From: Closterium sp. NIES-65
Taxonomy: Eukaryota > Streptophyta > Zygnematophyceae > Desmidiales > Closteriaceae
Reading direction: 5' to 3'
Length of the DNA: 64,000 nt
Assembly (NCBI GenBank): GCA_948144175.1
Contig: CANXME010002090.1
Coordinates: forward strand, 201,501 to 265,500
The notes beneath the pieces are model-generated. The model was not told the origin of the DNA and did not search any database. It saw nothing but the letters and a program-made list of their open reading frames with translations. Made by a program: the position numbers and the translations under genes. This document shows, piece after piece, positions 20,646 through 32,158 of this stretch (position 1 is the first letter of the stretch; each line of letters starts with the position of its first letter).

Positions 20646-23600
20646 TTGCGGAGCCATATGCAGCCCCAGCGACGCCTGCGTGAGTCCCTCACGCCCCAGC
20701 AGCTGCGTGAGTGGTACGCTGGTTGGGGCTGTAGGGGTGGCGACGCTACTCCTACTTCCACTCCTGCTGCTTCTACTCGTGGTGGCGGCCAGATGCAGCT
20801 CCCGCGACCCTCTCGCGTGTCTCTCACGCCTCGCCAGCTTCGTGAGTGGTACGCTCAGAGTGGAGGGTCTCTCAGTGCTGTTCGCTGCTCTTACGTGATT
20901 CGCACTGGTACTCGGACTGGTCAGCCTTGTGGGACACGTAGTCATACACCGTCCCGCTGCTTCGCCCGTCTGAGCGACGCCTGGCGTACCGTGTTTGGCG
21001 ACGAGGCTGAGCTTCCCGACTGGGTGGAGTTGCTTAGGCAGAGGGTAGATATATATGCTCTTGACTATGATGCTATTCTCACTGCCATGTATGCATTGCC
21101 TACTAGTGCTGACCGTGTCGGTCACCTGTGCCTCCCGCCTGACCCAGGTATAGGACCTGCTGCTCTAGCTACTGGTGAGGCTGCTGCTCTGGGTGCTAGT
21201 GAGTCTCCTGCTCCAGGTACAGGTGCGGCTGCTGCTCTAGGTGCTAGTGAGTCTGCTTCCTCAGGTGCGGGTGAGGCTGCGCTCTCAGGTACCGCGTTGG
21301 CTTCGGCCTCCCTCACCTTTACACTTGACTCTCGGGCTTCTCGCTCCTTCTTTCGGGACCGCACCACACTCACGCCGCTTGGTCGGCCGGTTGCTGTCTC
21401 CCTGGCTGACCCCTCTGGGGGTCCTGTCCTCGTTCACTTCTCCACTGTCCTCCCGTGTCCGGCTGCCCCCTCGGGCACCCTGTCTGGCCTGTACCTCCCC
21501 TCGTTCTCGACGAACTTGGTGAGTGGTGCAGACCTACAGGATGCGGGGGTTCACCAGTTCACTCCTGCGAGTCAGCGGGTGACCCACTGCACGGACGCAC
21601 GCACAGGCCGGCACCTGGCCACGTTCTTGCGTCGGCCGGGGTCGAGCCTCTACACCCTGACCACTGAGTCTCCTCCTGTCCCCGCGTCCGGTCAGGTAGC
21701 AGCGTCGGGTCAGGTGTTTGCTGCTGCGTCCAGGTCTGGTCCTGAGTCTGCCCCCTGTTCGTGTCGCCTCCTGTCTCACGAGACTCTTCTGTGGCACCAC
21801 CGTCTAGGCCACCCCTCCTTGCCCCGTCTTCGGGGCATGGCTTCCCGTGTCCTTGTCTCTGGTCTTCCCCAGTCTCTCCCTCCCCTTCCTTCGGGACCAG
21901 GACCTTCCTGTGTCCCCTGTGTCGAGGGGCGTCTCAGGGCTGCTCCTCACTCCTCCCAGTTTCCCCCGACAGAGGCTCCTCTGAGACGCTTCACATGGAC
22001 GTGTGGGGCCCGGCCCCCGTCCGTGGGCAGGGTCACGAGCGCTACTTCCTGTTGGTGGTTGACGACTACTCGCGTTACACCTCAGTCTTCCCCTTGCGCA
22101 GCAAGGGTGCTGTCACTGAGGTGCTAATCGACTGGATCCGCGAGGCTCGTCTCCAGCTCAGGAGGAGCTTCGGCTCGGACTTTCCTGTTCTGCGTCTGCA
22201 CTCTGACCGAGGTGGGGAGTTCTCCTCTCGCCTTCTGCGAGACTACTGTCGTGCACAGGGGATCCGCCAGACCTTTACGCTTCCGGACTCTCCACAGCAA
22301 AATGGGATTGCTGAGCGCCGCATTGGCATGGTCATGGACGTCGCTCGTTCGTCCATGATGCATGCGGCTGCCCCCCATTTTCTGTGGTCGTTTGCGGTTC
22401 GGTACGCGGCGCATCAGCTCAACCTTCACCCCAGGGTCTCTCGGCCCGCGATGTCCCCAGTGTTACTGTGGACGGGGAAGGTCGGCGATGCGTCTGCGTT
22501 CCGTGTCTGGGGATCTCGGGCGTTTGTCCGCGACTTGTCTGCGGACAAGCTGTCCCCCCGTGCTGCTCCCTGTGTCTTCCTTGGCTTCCCCCCTGACGCT
22601 CCAGGGTGGCAGTTCTACCACCCCTCCTCTCGTCGTGTTCTGTCCTCCCAGGACGTCATGTTCGACGAGTCAGTCCCCTTCTACCGCCTCTTCCCCTACC
22701 GTACTCCTTCCCTCCCCCCCCCACCGGACTTCCTGGTGCCAGTTCCCCCCCCGGTAGACCCCCTCCCCCCTCAGGTTCCTGCCCCTTCAGGTGTGTCCCA
22801 GGTAGACACAGTCGAGCCAGTCGAGGTTGCTGCTGAGTCTGGTCCTGCTGCGGGTGCAGAGTCTGGGGGTGCTACGCCTGCGGGTGCTGAGCTTGGGGGT
22901 GCTGCTGCTGGGGGTGCTGAGCCTGGGGGTGCGAGGCCGGGGGGTGCTGAGCTTGGGGGTGCTGCTGCTGGGGGTGCTGAGTCGGGGGGTGCTACGTCAG
23001 GAGCTGCTGAGCCTGGGGGTGCTGAGCCTGGAGGTGCGGAGCCTGCGACTGCTGGGCGGGAGCCGCTCTCTCCACAGGAGCTGCGCGAGTGGTTTGCTCG
23101 CCGCTGGAGGCGTGCTGCTGGAGCTGGAGCTTCTTCGCCTGCTGAGGGTGCTGCCGGTCCCGGAGCTGCTGGGCCTGCGAGTCCTACTGGAGCTGGAGCT
23201 TCTGAGTCTGGGGGTGCTGAGTCTGGAGCTGCTGAGCCTGGAGGTGCTGAGTCTGGAGCTGCTGAGCCTGGGGGTGCTACGTCTGGAGCTGCTGTGCCTG
23301 GGGGTGCTGAGTCTGGAGCTGCTGAGCCTGGGGTTTCTCCTGCTGCTGCGTCTCGCCGGGAGCCCCTCTCTCCACAGGAGCTGCGCGAGTGGTTTGCTCG
23401 CCGCTGGAGGAGTGCTGCTGGAGCTGGAGCTTCGTCGACCGTCGAGGGTGCTGGTGCTGCCGGTCCCGGAGCTGCTGGGCCTGCGGGTCCTACTGGAGCT
23501 GGAGCTGCTGAGGGTGTTGGTGCTGAGACTACTGCTGTCTGTCCTGGCGGTGGTTCTGCTGCTGGTGCTGCTGGAGGTCCTGCCGCTGGAGGTGTTGGTG

Positions 23601-25906
23601 GCGCTGGTGCTGTCGCTGAGGGTGCTGGTGCTGTCCCTGCTGAGTCTGGAGCTGCCGCGCGGCCTCGGCCGTACTTCGTTCCGCTCCTACAGCAGGTTCT
23701 TGGTCTTTCTCCTTCGGTAGAGTGTCCACAGCCTGTCCAGTCGCAGTCACTGTTGGAGCCTTCCTCTCCTCTGCCTGCTCCCTCTCCGTACACTGGTCCT
23801 ACTGGAGGTCTTGCTGAGCGTCGTGAGCCTGCGTCTCGTCCCGCGTCGCCGGTTCGTGCTGCTCGCGCTAGTGGTCGCGGTTCGCGTCAGCGTCCTCCTC
23901 CTGTCCCTGGCACGCACCGGATGTCTCTGCGTCCGTCCACTGCTCCTCTGCGTGCCCCCTTGCCTTCTCCTCCTGAGTCCTCTCTTCCTGCGCTTGCCGA
24001 CCCTGAGTCGGACTCTCTTCGCGCTGCCAGTCCTACTGTCACGCGTCTGCTTGCTACTGTCGTCACTGACCCCTCTTTTGAGTCCACTGCTGCGTCTGCT
24101 CTAGTCGCTGAGCTCGTTGACTTTGCTGCTCGCTGTCGTCTCGACTACGCTGCTAGTCTTGTTGCTGAGTCTGCGTCTGTCTGTCCTCCGTCCGTCGGGG
24201 GTGAGTGTGCTCTTGGCACGGACGTCCTAGAGGACAGGCAGGAGGAGTTACAGTGTCTAGCGGCTGCTTCACCTCATCTCGCGTCTGTACTGCTTGCCCC
24301 TGAGGGAGACCCGGATGCACTAGACATCCCGACTCCGCGTTCTTACGCGGAGGCCGTAGAGGGTCCCTACTCCTCTCAGTGGCAGGCAGCTATGGATGCA
24401 GAGATGGCTTCCTGGAAGTCCACAGGCACCTACGTTGACGCGGTTCCCCCTCCTGGGGCGAACATCGTCAGTGGCATGTGGATCTTCAGGGTGAAGCGGC
24501 CGCCGGGCTCTCCACCTGTCTTCAAGGCACGGTACGTTGCTCGTGGCTTCAGTCAGCGGCAGGGAGTTGACTACTTTCAGACCTTCTCTCCCACCCCGAA
24601 GATGACCACTCTTCGGGTGCTGCTGCACATAGCCGCTCAGCGCGACTACGAGCTTCACTCTCTCGACTTCAGCACTGCGTTCCTGCAGGGTAGCCTGCAC
24701 GAGGAGATCTGGCTGCGCCGTCCACCTGGCTTCACTGGGACTTTCCCTCCTGGCACCCAGTGGAGCCTCCGACGGCCACTCTACGGTCTCCGCCAGGCAC
24801 CGCGTGAGTGGCACGACACACTGAGGACTACGCTTGCGGCTCTTGGGTTTGCTCCTTCTACTGCTGACCCGTCGCTGTTTCTGCGCACCGACACTTCACT
24901 GCCGCCGTTCTACATCCTCGTGTACGTCGACGACTTGGTCTTTGCCACAGCGGACACTGCTGGACTCGCCTACGTGAAGTCCGAACTGCTGAAGAGACAC
25001 ACGTGCACAGACCTGGGTGAACTGCGCAGCTACCTTGGCTTGCAGATCACTCGGGACAGAGCACGCCGCACCATTACCTTGACTCAGTCACACATGGTGC
25101 AGCAGGTCCTTCAGCGCTTTGGCTTCACGTACTCCTCGCCTCAGGCCACTCCTCTGCCTACTCGCCACTCACTCTGAGCTCTGCCTTCGGATGAGTCCGT
25201 AGAGTCGAGTGGTTCGTATGCAGAGCTTGTGGGCTGCCTCATGTACCTGATGACCTGCACACGACCTGACCTTGCATACCCTCTGAGCATTCTTGCACGC
25301 TATATTGCTCCTGGGAGACACAGACCAGAGCACATGGCTGTAGCGAAGAGGGTATTGCGCTACCTGTGCAGTACGTCGGGCATGGGGCTCGTGCTTGGAG
25401 GGCGGAGTCCAGTGGTCCTTACCGGCCACGCGGACGCTTCTTGGGCTGACGACCAGGCTACGCAGCGGTCGTCACAGGGTTACACCTTCAGTCTTGGTTC
25501 CGGCTCTGTCTCGTGGCGGTCTACTCGCTCGTCTTCGGTTCTCGGCTCCAGTTGTGAGGCTGAGATCTACGCCGGGGCCATGGCTGCACAGGAGCTTCGC
25601 TGGCTCACCTACCTGCTGACTGACCTTGGAGAGCCACCTCGTTCTCCTCCAGTGCTGTACGTAGACAACAAGGCCATGCTGGCCTTGTGTCGAGAGCAGC
25701 GCTTGGAGCACAGAACGAAGCACATTGCTCTCCGCTACTTCCTTGCTCGTGAGCTGCAGCAGCGTGGTCAGTTGCGACTTGCGTACGTGGCCTCTGAGGC
25801 CAACACTGCTGATGTGTTCACCAAGGCACTCGCGCCTTGTGACCATCAGCGCTTTTGCACCCAGCTGGGTCTTGTGCCTGTCTTGCCTCACTTGCTCTCC
25901 TCTTGA
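20646..25906 (+). pseudogene. Broken copia pol of element 1 (protease, integrase, RT, RNase H)
   Basis: In order: a Cys/His stretch (RCSYVIRTGTRTGQPCG), an aspartic protease whose active site reads DSRAS instead of DSGAS (about 21330), a GAG-pre-integrase region (LLWHHRLGHPSLPRLRG), the integrase core (HMDVWGP, HSDRGGEF, QQNGIAERR), an Ala/Gly/Glu/Pro linker, reverse transcriptase with YVDD (about 24925) and RNase H (HADASWADD; SSCEAEIYAG). A single-base deletion near 21984 shifts the frame after the pre-integrase region, and TGA at 25175-25177 splits RT from RNase H. The gag capsid present in element 4 is absent. The element could move only with proteins supplied by relatives. Confidence 0.9.
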
Positions 25907-26111
25907 CTTCACTTGTACTGTGACATATATATATACCTGCTCTTGCTTGTCTAGTTTTATATATATGTCTGTACTCCTGCATGTGAACTGGCCTCTGGCC
26001 CTGCTCTTGTGCTCGGACTGTGTGGTGACTTTGTGATCCACCCTGAGCTTGCTTTGCTTTGCTTGACTGGTCTTGTGACCCCTTGTTCTCCCCACTTTGC
26101 CTATGGGGGTG

Positions 26112-26243
26112 TGTCAAACATTATATATGTTCTGCTTGTGTAGGCTACAGTGGGTTAGCCTATAGGGGGTACACAATTCTAGGGTTTCCTACTTGTACTC
26201 ATTTCACTGCTAGTTCATTCATTCCTGTTCGCTTATTCTCACA
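26112..26243 (+). repeat. 3' LTR of element 1
   Basis: 132 bp, matching the 5' LTR throughout, preceded by the polypurine tract at 26102-26111. Confidence 0.95.
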
Positions 26244-26248
26244 GTAAT

Positions 26249-27240
26249 TTCATTATGCCTTGTTATTTCCCATTTGCCTTCCCTTCCTCAACCCAGCTTT
26301 GTCTTACTTTCCAGGCAGTCGAGCTCAATATGAGAAGTAGACTGATATTGCTTGTGACTTACAGTATAGGATACATAATGTCTTGGTGATTTAGGTTTCT
26401 ATTTCATCTGCGGTTAATATGCTTTGTTAGTTGGCTTCGTGTGTGTGTGTATGTGTGAATGTGTATGATCATGTGTATGCGTTGTGTTGTGTGCGTATGC
26501 GTTTTCATTCATGTTTCTATTGCATTAATAACACATGTCTGTGGGGCTTAAAAATTGGGATCAAACTGTCATTTCCGAGAAGGTTCTTTGCACACTCAGT
26601 GAGTGTGTCCATTCGAACTGGATTTGATGGAATCGACCCGTTTTTTAGATCACATAGATTGTGTTGTTTCATGTAACAGTTGGATGATTCAGAAATTATG
26701 CTATTGAGCTCCCCCCCATGCTAGGCAGGGGATGCGGTAGCATAGGGTCTGCGTTAATTAACTGTTACGCACTTCCATCATGCTGTGTATTTATTTCATT
26801 ACCGGTAGTATATGCATTATACTTATGCATTTGCATTTACTTCATTCATCTACTTATAACATCAGACATATGCATCACGGAATAAACAGTTACGCGTTCA
26901 CAGTTGGGCAACTCATGAAATATAGGTTCAGTCAAAGTAAACTAGGAAATGAGAAGGAATGTGGTTCAGCACATGGTAAATTGACGCGGCAGATACATAG
27001 CAGTCAGTCACTTAGCTAGTACGGTACCGTTCACTTTATTTTTTCCATCCTTTATTTTTTAAAATATTGAGGATTGGAAAAAAAAATGTACATAACGATC
27101 GTAATAGGTTGCTTCGCAACCCAAAAAGAATCACAAGACGCTGTTGCTGACGGGAGGCAGTATCAAATCGTGTTGTAGCCTCAAGAGGTACCGGTACATG
27201 GCTTTCAAGAAATCCATAAATTTACTGCAACCTCTGCTAG
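26249..27240. other. Intergenic, no gene seen
   Basis: AT-rich DNA with a short GT-rich run near 26430-26500. No supported coding region. It probably includes the downstream region of the U-box kinase. Confidence 0.5.
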
Positions 27241-27860
27241 CCGTCACTGGCTGTGCCACAGCAGCTTGAGCGTGTTGTAGGGCGTGAGGTGCTTGTGGGG
27301 GAGGGAGGAGATGGCCGGTGAGATGCGGAGGAAGCAAGCTGTCAGCTCTCAATGCTGCTGCACCTGTACGTGAATGCAGCAATGTAATTCACTGCCTGCA
27401 GCCGCTAGTGGCCCTGGAGCAGCAGCAGCTTGAGCGTGTGGTTGGGCGTGAGGTGCTTGTGGGGGAGCGCCTGGCCGGTGCGCGGCGAGACAGAGTTGGA
27501 GAGCAGCCAGCGCTCGATGCTGCTGCGCTCGTATGTGAATCCGTCCGCTGCCACCACGGGGTCTGTCATGCGCTTCTGTGGGGGGGGTGAGAGGAGAAGG
27601 GGGGGATTGGGTGCATGGGCATGGGGGGAGAATTTGAGGTTGACTCAGGAGCAACGGAGTTGGAGAGAAGCCAGCGCTTGATGCTGCTGCGCTCGTACGT
27701 AAACCCGTCCGCTGCCACCACTGGGTCTGTCATGCGCTTCTTCTGCAGGGGACGAGGTGGGAGGAGAGGAAAGGGAAGGCAAATGAGGTAAGCGGATTGG
27801 GGATCTTAGGTGAAGTTGTCTGCTGCCACCATGGGGTCTGTCAGGTGCTTCTGGACGTTG
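27240..27860 (-). repeat. Four tandem copies of the U-box exon
   Basis: On the minus strand the exon coding [19 protein letters not shown] occurs as copy D (27860-27810, ends after DNFT), copy C (27742-27646, acceptor CAG|AAGAAGCGC, loses homology after SNSV), copy B (27575-27405, complete, with stop) and copy A (about 27385-27240, starts FTYRCSSIES then stop). A decayed palindrome, TTTGAGGTTGACTCAG, stands between B and C at 27633-27648. A weaker inverted repeat with outer GCTG/CAGC lies at 27906-27933, between copy D and exon 2. Confidence 0.85.
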
Positions 27861-29493
27861 GGAGAATTGGGTGGCAGGTGAGGGAACGAGAGGAGCGCAT
27901 GACAAGGCTGGTTCTGAGACACTTCAGGATCAGCCACCCCACCACCAGCTTTGACATGGGTTTGTTGAAGGGACAACACTCACATGCGACAACTCATGAG
28001 AAAAGGAGAATGACCTGCACGCACCTGCGACAGCGGGCACATGCACTGCTCGTCGAAGCTCCTCCTCCTCTTCCCCATCTCCACCTCCGCCTCCTCCATC
28101 ACCTCTCCCATCGCCGGCTGTACCACCTCCACCAGGTTCGGCCGAGCCTCCCGCTGCCGAACCGCACACCAGAGCGCCAGCTCCGTCAGCTTCCGAGCCA
28201 CTGGCAGGGGCCATTGCCCCCCCGAAACATCAACCTCCCTCACTATCTCCTCAACAGTCCGAGCCAGCACCCTCGTACTATCCATCTCTACCGGTTGAAA
28301 CCCACCACCACGCATGCCCACTCCTCCCAACCCTACCCCACCCATGCTCTTCCCTATCCACTCCTGTATCCTCCCCAGCCTCCGATGCAACTCCTTCACA
28401 TTCGGCTCTCCTAGCAGCAGCTGCAGCGCTATCAGCCCAAACGCGTATACATCCGAAAGAACCGAAATCTCACAAGTCTCAAGCTCCTCCGGGTCTATAT
28501 ACCCCACTGTGCCTCTCACACGCGCGGTTACATTTTCCACGTCACTGAGTAACCGCGCGAGGCCCACGTCGGCGACCTTAGAGGCGAGGCTTGTATCGAG
28601 GAGAATGTTGTCAGGCTTTAAGTCCCGGTGCGCTATGGGCGGGTCGTTCTGGTGAAGGTACATCAGCGCACCAGCCACCTCGGATAAGATTCTCACCCGG
28701 TCAAACCAAGTCAACGGCTTTCTCCCACCCCGACCGCTCCCCCCTCCCCCACTGCCACCACCCACACCACCCGCACCAACCACACCACCCGCACCAACCG
28801 CACCACCCGCACCAACCGCACCACCCGCACCAACCACACCACCCACACCACCCGCACCACCCACACCACCACCCTTGCTGTTCCCAGCAGCAATCACATC
28901 AAGAAAATCCTGTAAGCTCCCTCCAGGCAGGTACTCATACACAAGGCTCATCTCATCAGGGCAGTGACCCATGAGCAGCACTATATGCGGGTGCCGCATC
29001 CTAGACAACACCTCCACCTCCATTCTATACTCCGCACTGCCCTGCCACCCGCCGCCTTCCAGCCGTTTGACTGCCACCATGCAGCCTAAGAGACGTCCCT
29101 TGTACACCGTGCCGAATGAGCCTCGGCCGAGCCTGTTTTCTGCTGCCCAGTTGTTGGTGGCTCGGGTGAGCTGGTCCGGGGAGAACTGGCGGCATTCCAC
29201 TGCGGTCCCTGCTGTGGGGAGAGGTGAAAGGCCTTCTGCTGTGGGGAGAGCAGAAGGGCTTCCCTGTCCTGCCTCGCCTCCCTGTGCGCCTGTCACGGTC
29301 CCACTGCTGTTGGTGCCTCTGCCCTGCGAATTACCCTGCGAAACGGACCCAAAACCACCGCTGTTGCCCTTTCTGCCACTGATGTTCACGCTGCTGCCGC
29401 TACCCCCGCTGCTGCTGCTGCCGCTGCCGTCCTTGTCGCCGCTGCTGCTGCTGCGCCATCTGCTGCCAGGGTTCCCTGCAGCGGAAATGCTTT

Positions 29494-29532
<39 letters not shown>

Positions 29533-32158
29533 AGGCAGTGGCAGGAGTAACAGCAGCAGCAGCGGGTGCAGAAGTGACAGCAGCAGCAGCAGCAGCAGCA
29601 GCTGCACCTGCTACCACACGAGGTCTGATGACCGCCTCTTCCTCCTCGTCGCTCTCATCATAAGCTGCTAGCTCGTCTTTCAACGACATGAGCGATCCAC
29701 TGCCTACCCCAACCGCTCTCACGCGCCCTGCAGCTGTTCCCGTTGCTCCTGCTGCTGCTGTTGCTCCTGCTGCTATAGCTGCGTCTGCTGCTGCTGTTGC
29801 TGCGCCTGCTGCTGCTGCTGCTGCGGCTACCCTGGCTGAAGCCAAGGGGGAAAGGGACGAGTTACGTGGCACCTTCTCCTCCACCCCTCCACCCACACCC
29901 TGCAAGCCACCACTCCGGGTGACGATGAGAGGTGGTCCATAATCCGCCCCGCTCCTTCCTCTGCCTGTACCCGCCGCTTCACCCGCTGCTTGCAAGCGCC
30001 CTGTTCTCTCTGCTGGATCCGTTTCATGCCTCTGCAAAACCGCTCTGCCTGTAGGAATGAACTCATTCACCGCTTTCCCCTCGTACGCCGCTTTCCCGCC
30101 CACTCTCCGGCTCACGGGCGCGATATCATACACACCCCTCTCCTGCGAGCCCTCCGTCCTGCCTGTGGGAACCGGTGCGTAGTCCGTGATGCTGTCTCTC
30201 GTATTGCTCCTCCGGACTGTGCCGCCCAGCCCGCCTGGCTCCCCTCCCCTGCTTTTGCTCGCCTCAGCCCCTCTCTCGTACACTTGAAAGCCCTCGGCTC
30301 TGCCAACAGGAAAAGGTTCATAGTCCGTGATGCTGTCTCTCGTTCTGCTCCTCTGGACTATGCCGGCCCGCCCGCTCGCCTCCCCTCCCCTGCTCCTGCT
30401 CGCCTCACTCCCTCTCTCATGCAGAATCGCGCTGCTGCTGCCGAACCTCCCGTCGCCGAACCCCCCGTCGCCGAACCTCCCGTCGCCGGACCTCCCATCG
30501 CCGAGCCTCCCGCTCTGGGAATTGCCGTCAGCAGCAGGAGAATCCCAGGGCCCTTTCCCGGCTGATGAGGGTCTGCCGCTGTCAAACGAGCGTCTACCAA
30601 TGACCTTCATTTTCTGCTCCGATCTTCCCAAAGCCACTTTCGCTTCTTTCGCCTGTTTAGATTCTTTCGCTTCTTTTGATTCTTTCTTCTGCTGCTCGGC
30701 CTGAATCTGCAACCAGTCTTGGGATTCGTGAGAGGAGCTGAAGTGGATTCCCTGGGAGCTGAAGTGCGGATAGAGGTTCCGAAGCTGGTCCGGTTTGGAT
30801 CCCAGGTTGTTGACCCATGATGCTGATTGGCCGCGCGGTTCTGTTACTGCTGCTGCTGACGTGTCATTGCCTGCCCACAATCGGCGCGCTGCTGAGCCGA
30901 TGGGTGGAGCCGGCGCCAGGTCAGATGTCGCGGGTCGTGATTGGTTGGTGGATGAAATGTCCAAGGAGCGACGCGGGTCAGATTGATGCTGTGGTTATAA
31001 GAACGCGAGGGACGGAGAGGGACGAATGAGAGGGAGAAAGGAGAGAGACGAATGAAGGAAAGAGGGAGTCTTATGAGGCGCCTCAAAAACTAGTGAGGTT
31101 GGATTGATGCTGTGGTTATAGGAGCGCGAGGGAGGGAATTTCGAGAACCTCAAGAAGAGCGACGACAAAAGAAGCCAGATTAATGATGCGGTTATAAGAA
31201 CGCGAAGGAGGGAGAGGGACGAATTAGAGGGCGAGGGGAGAGACGAGCCTGAGGAAGAGGGGGAGGGAGGGGAGACAGAAATACGTGAGGGATCAGGAAT
31301 AATATAGCACGCCTGGGGATGTGGAAGGGTGTCCGGGAGAGAAACGAGACGGGGGAGATGGAGCAGGCGAAGAAGCGAGAGGGAGAGCCATGGAACAGAA
31401 GCTTTAAGACTGACGGTGAGATGACGGCGTGAGAGAGGGAAAGCGATGGTGAGAGGGCAGGAGGAGAGAGAGAGGGAGATGAGATGGCGCGTCAGGTAAA
31501 GAAAGCGACGGTGGATGCATGCGCAGCGGGAGAAAGATGTGGAGTGCGACAATGATAAAGTGAGTGCGGCGCGTCTCGCTTGCTTCGTTCCGACTTCTTT
31601 TGTTCTCGATACTGACCCATATTGCAATCAACTGTATCGGGTCACGTCTTTCGATAAAACAATTTGTCTCAGCCTGATATTTCATCAGATACGGACCAAC
31701 TACCAAATCACAAGACCAAAAAAAAAGAAACGTCGGCTTACCGAGGGTGAATCTCGTGCGGACGGAAATAGCTGCGAATCGTCGAAGGCGTCACCGCGCT
31801 TCCGAATAACCACCGGCTTTCCCGCCGAGTGATGCGCATCACCGCCTTTTGGACGCGAAACACCACCACTTGTGCTGCTACTACTTTTTATCGGCGACAA
31901 AGCGCTGTTCGGTGACACCTGGCTTTCCGACGAACCTCCGCCAATTCCGGCCGTCATTTGCAGCCCTGAACGTCTCCCTCCTACATGCGACGCAGCTGGA
32001 TTCGACGAGTTCGCGATGGGGACGACGCGAGACTCATCTTCTAGCGAGCCTGTTCTTAAATGGGTGAACTCCCGCGGGCCCTCCGGTGACAGCAGGCGTT
32101 TGTCGTGTCCTAAACCCTCCGCGCTTCGCCATGGGACAGGCGACACAGAGGACATCAT
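27405..32158 (-). CDS. Protein kinase with C-terminal U-box (PUB-type receptor-like cytoplasmic kinase)
   Basis: Three exons, 32158-31742, 30988-28025 and 27575-27405, each a multiple of three (139, 988 and 57 codons), give 1183 residues. The start is the first of two adjacent ATGs. Residues 1 to about 730 are low complexity (Ser, Gly, Ala; charged [16 protein letters not shown]). The kinase domain spans about 741-1098: [12 protein letters not shown] glycine loop, AVKRLEGG lysine, HRDLKPDN catalytic loop, DVG instead of DFG (usual in plant U-box kinases) and [18 protein letters not shown] Gly/Ala/Val repeat insert follows [11 protein letters not shown]. The U-box (CPLSQ joined to [20 protein letters not shown]) spans the last intron, so the protein probably phosphorylates substrates and acts as an E3 ubiquitin ligase. 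No N-terminal universal-stress domain is visible, although many plant relatives have one. Several degenerate copies of the last exon lie around the used one. Confidence 0.87.
30960..31235. repeat. Three copies of the kinase intron 1/exon 2 boundary with a palindrome
   Basis: GATTGATGCTGTGGTTATA (acceptor region of exon 2 on the minus strand, 30981) recurs at 31103 and, diverged, at 31179, each followed by GAACGCGAGGGA-like DNA. Between copies 1 and 2 lies TTATGAGGCGCCTCAAAAA (31071-31089), a palindrome of the family with core GCGC. Confidence 0.85.

Larger units (their letters stand above)
19283..26243 (+). mobile_element. Ty1/copia LTR retrotransposon, element 1 (complete ends)
   Basis: 6961 bp, flanked by a perfect 5-bp duplication GTAAT (19278-19282 and 26244-26248). 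The two 132-bp LTRs look identical by eye, so the insertion is recent. Next to the 5' LTR is a primer site TGGTATAGAGC (initiator-Met type, one base short), and before the 3' LTR a purine tract TATGGGGGTG. Inside are a GC-rich leader and a pol region, but no capsid part of gag. The pol frame has a one-base deletion and a stop codon. Confidence 0.93.
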
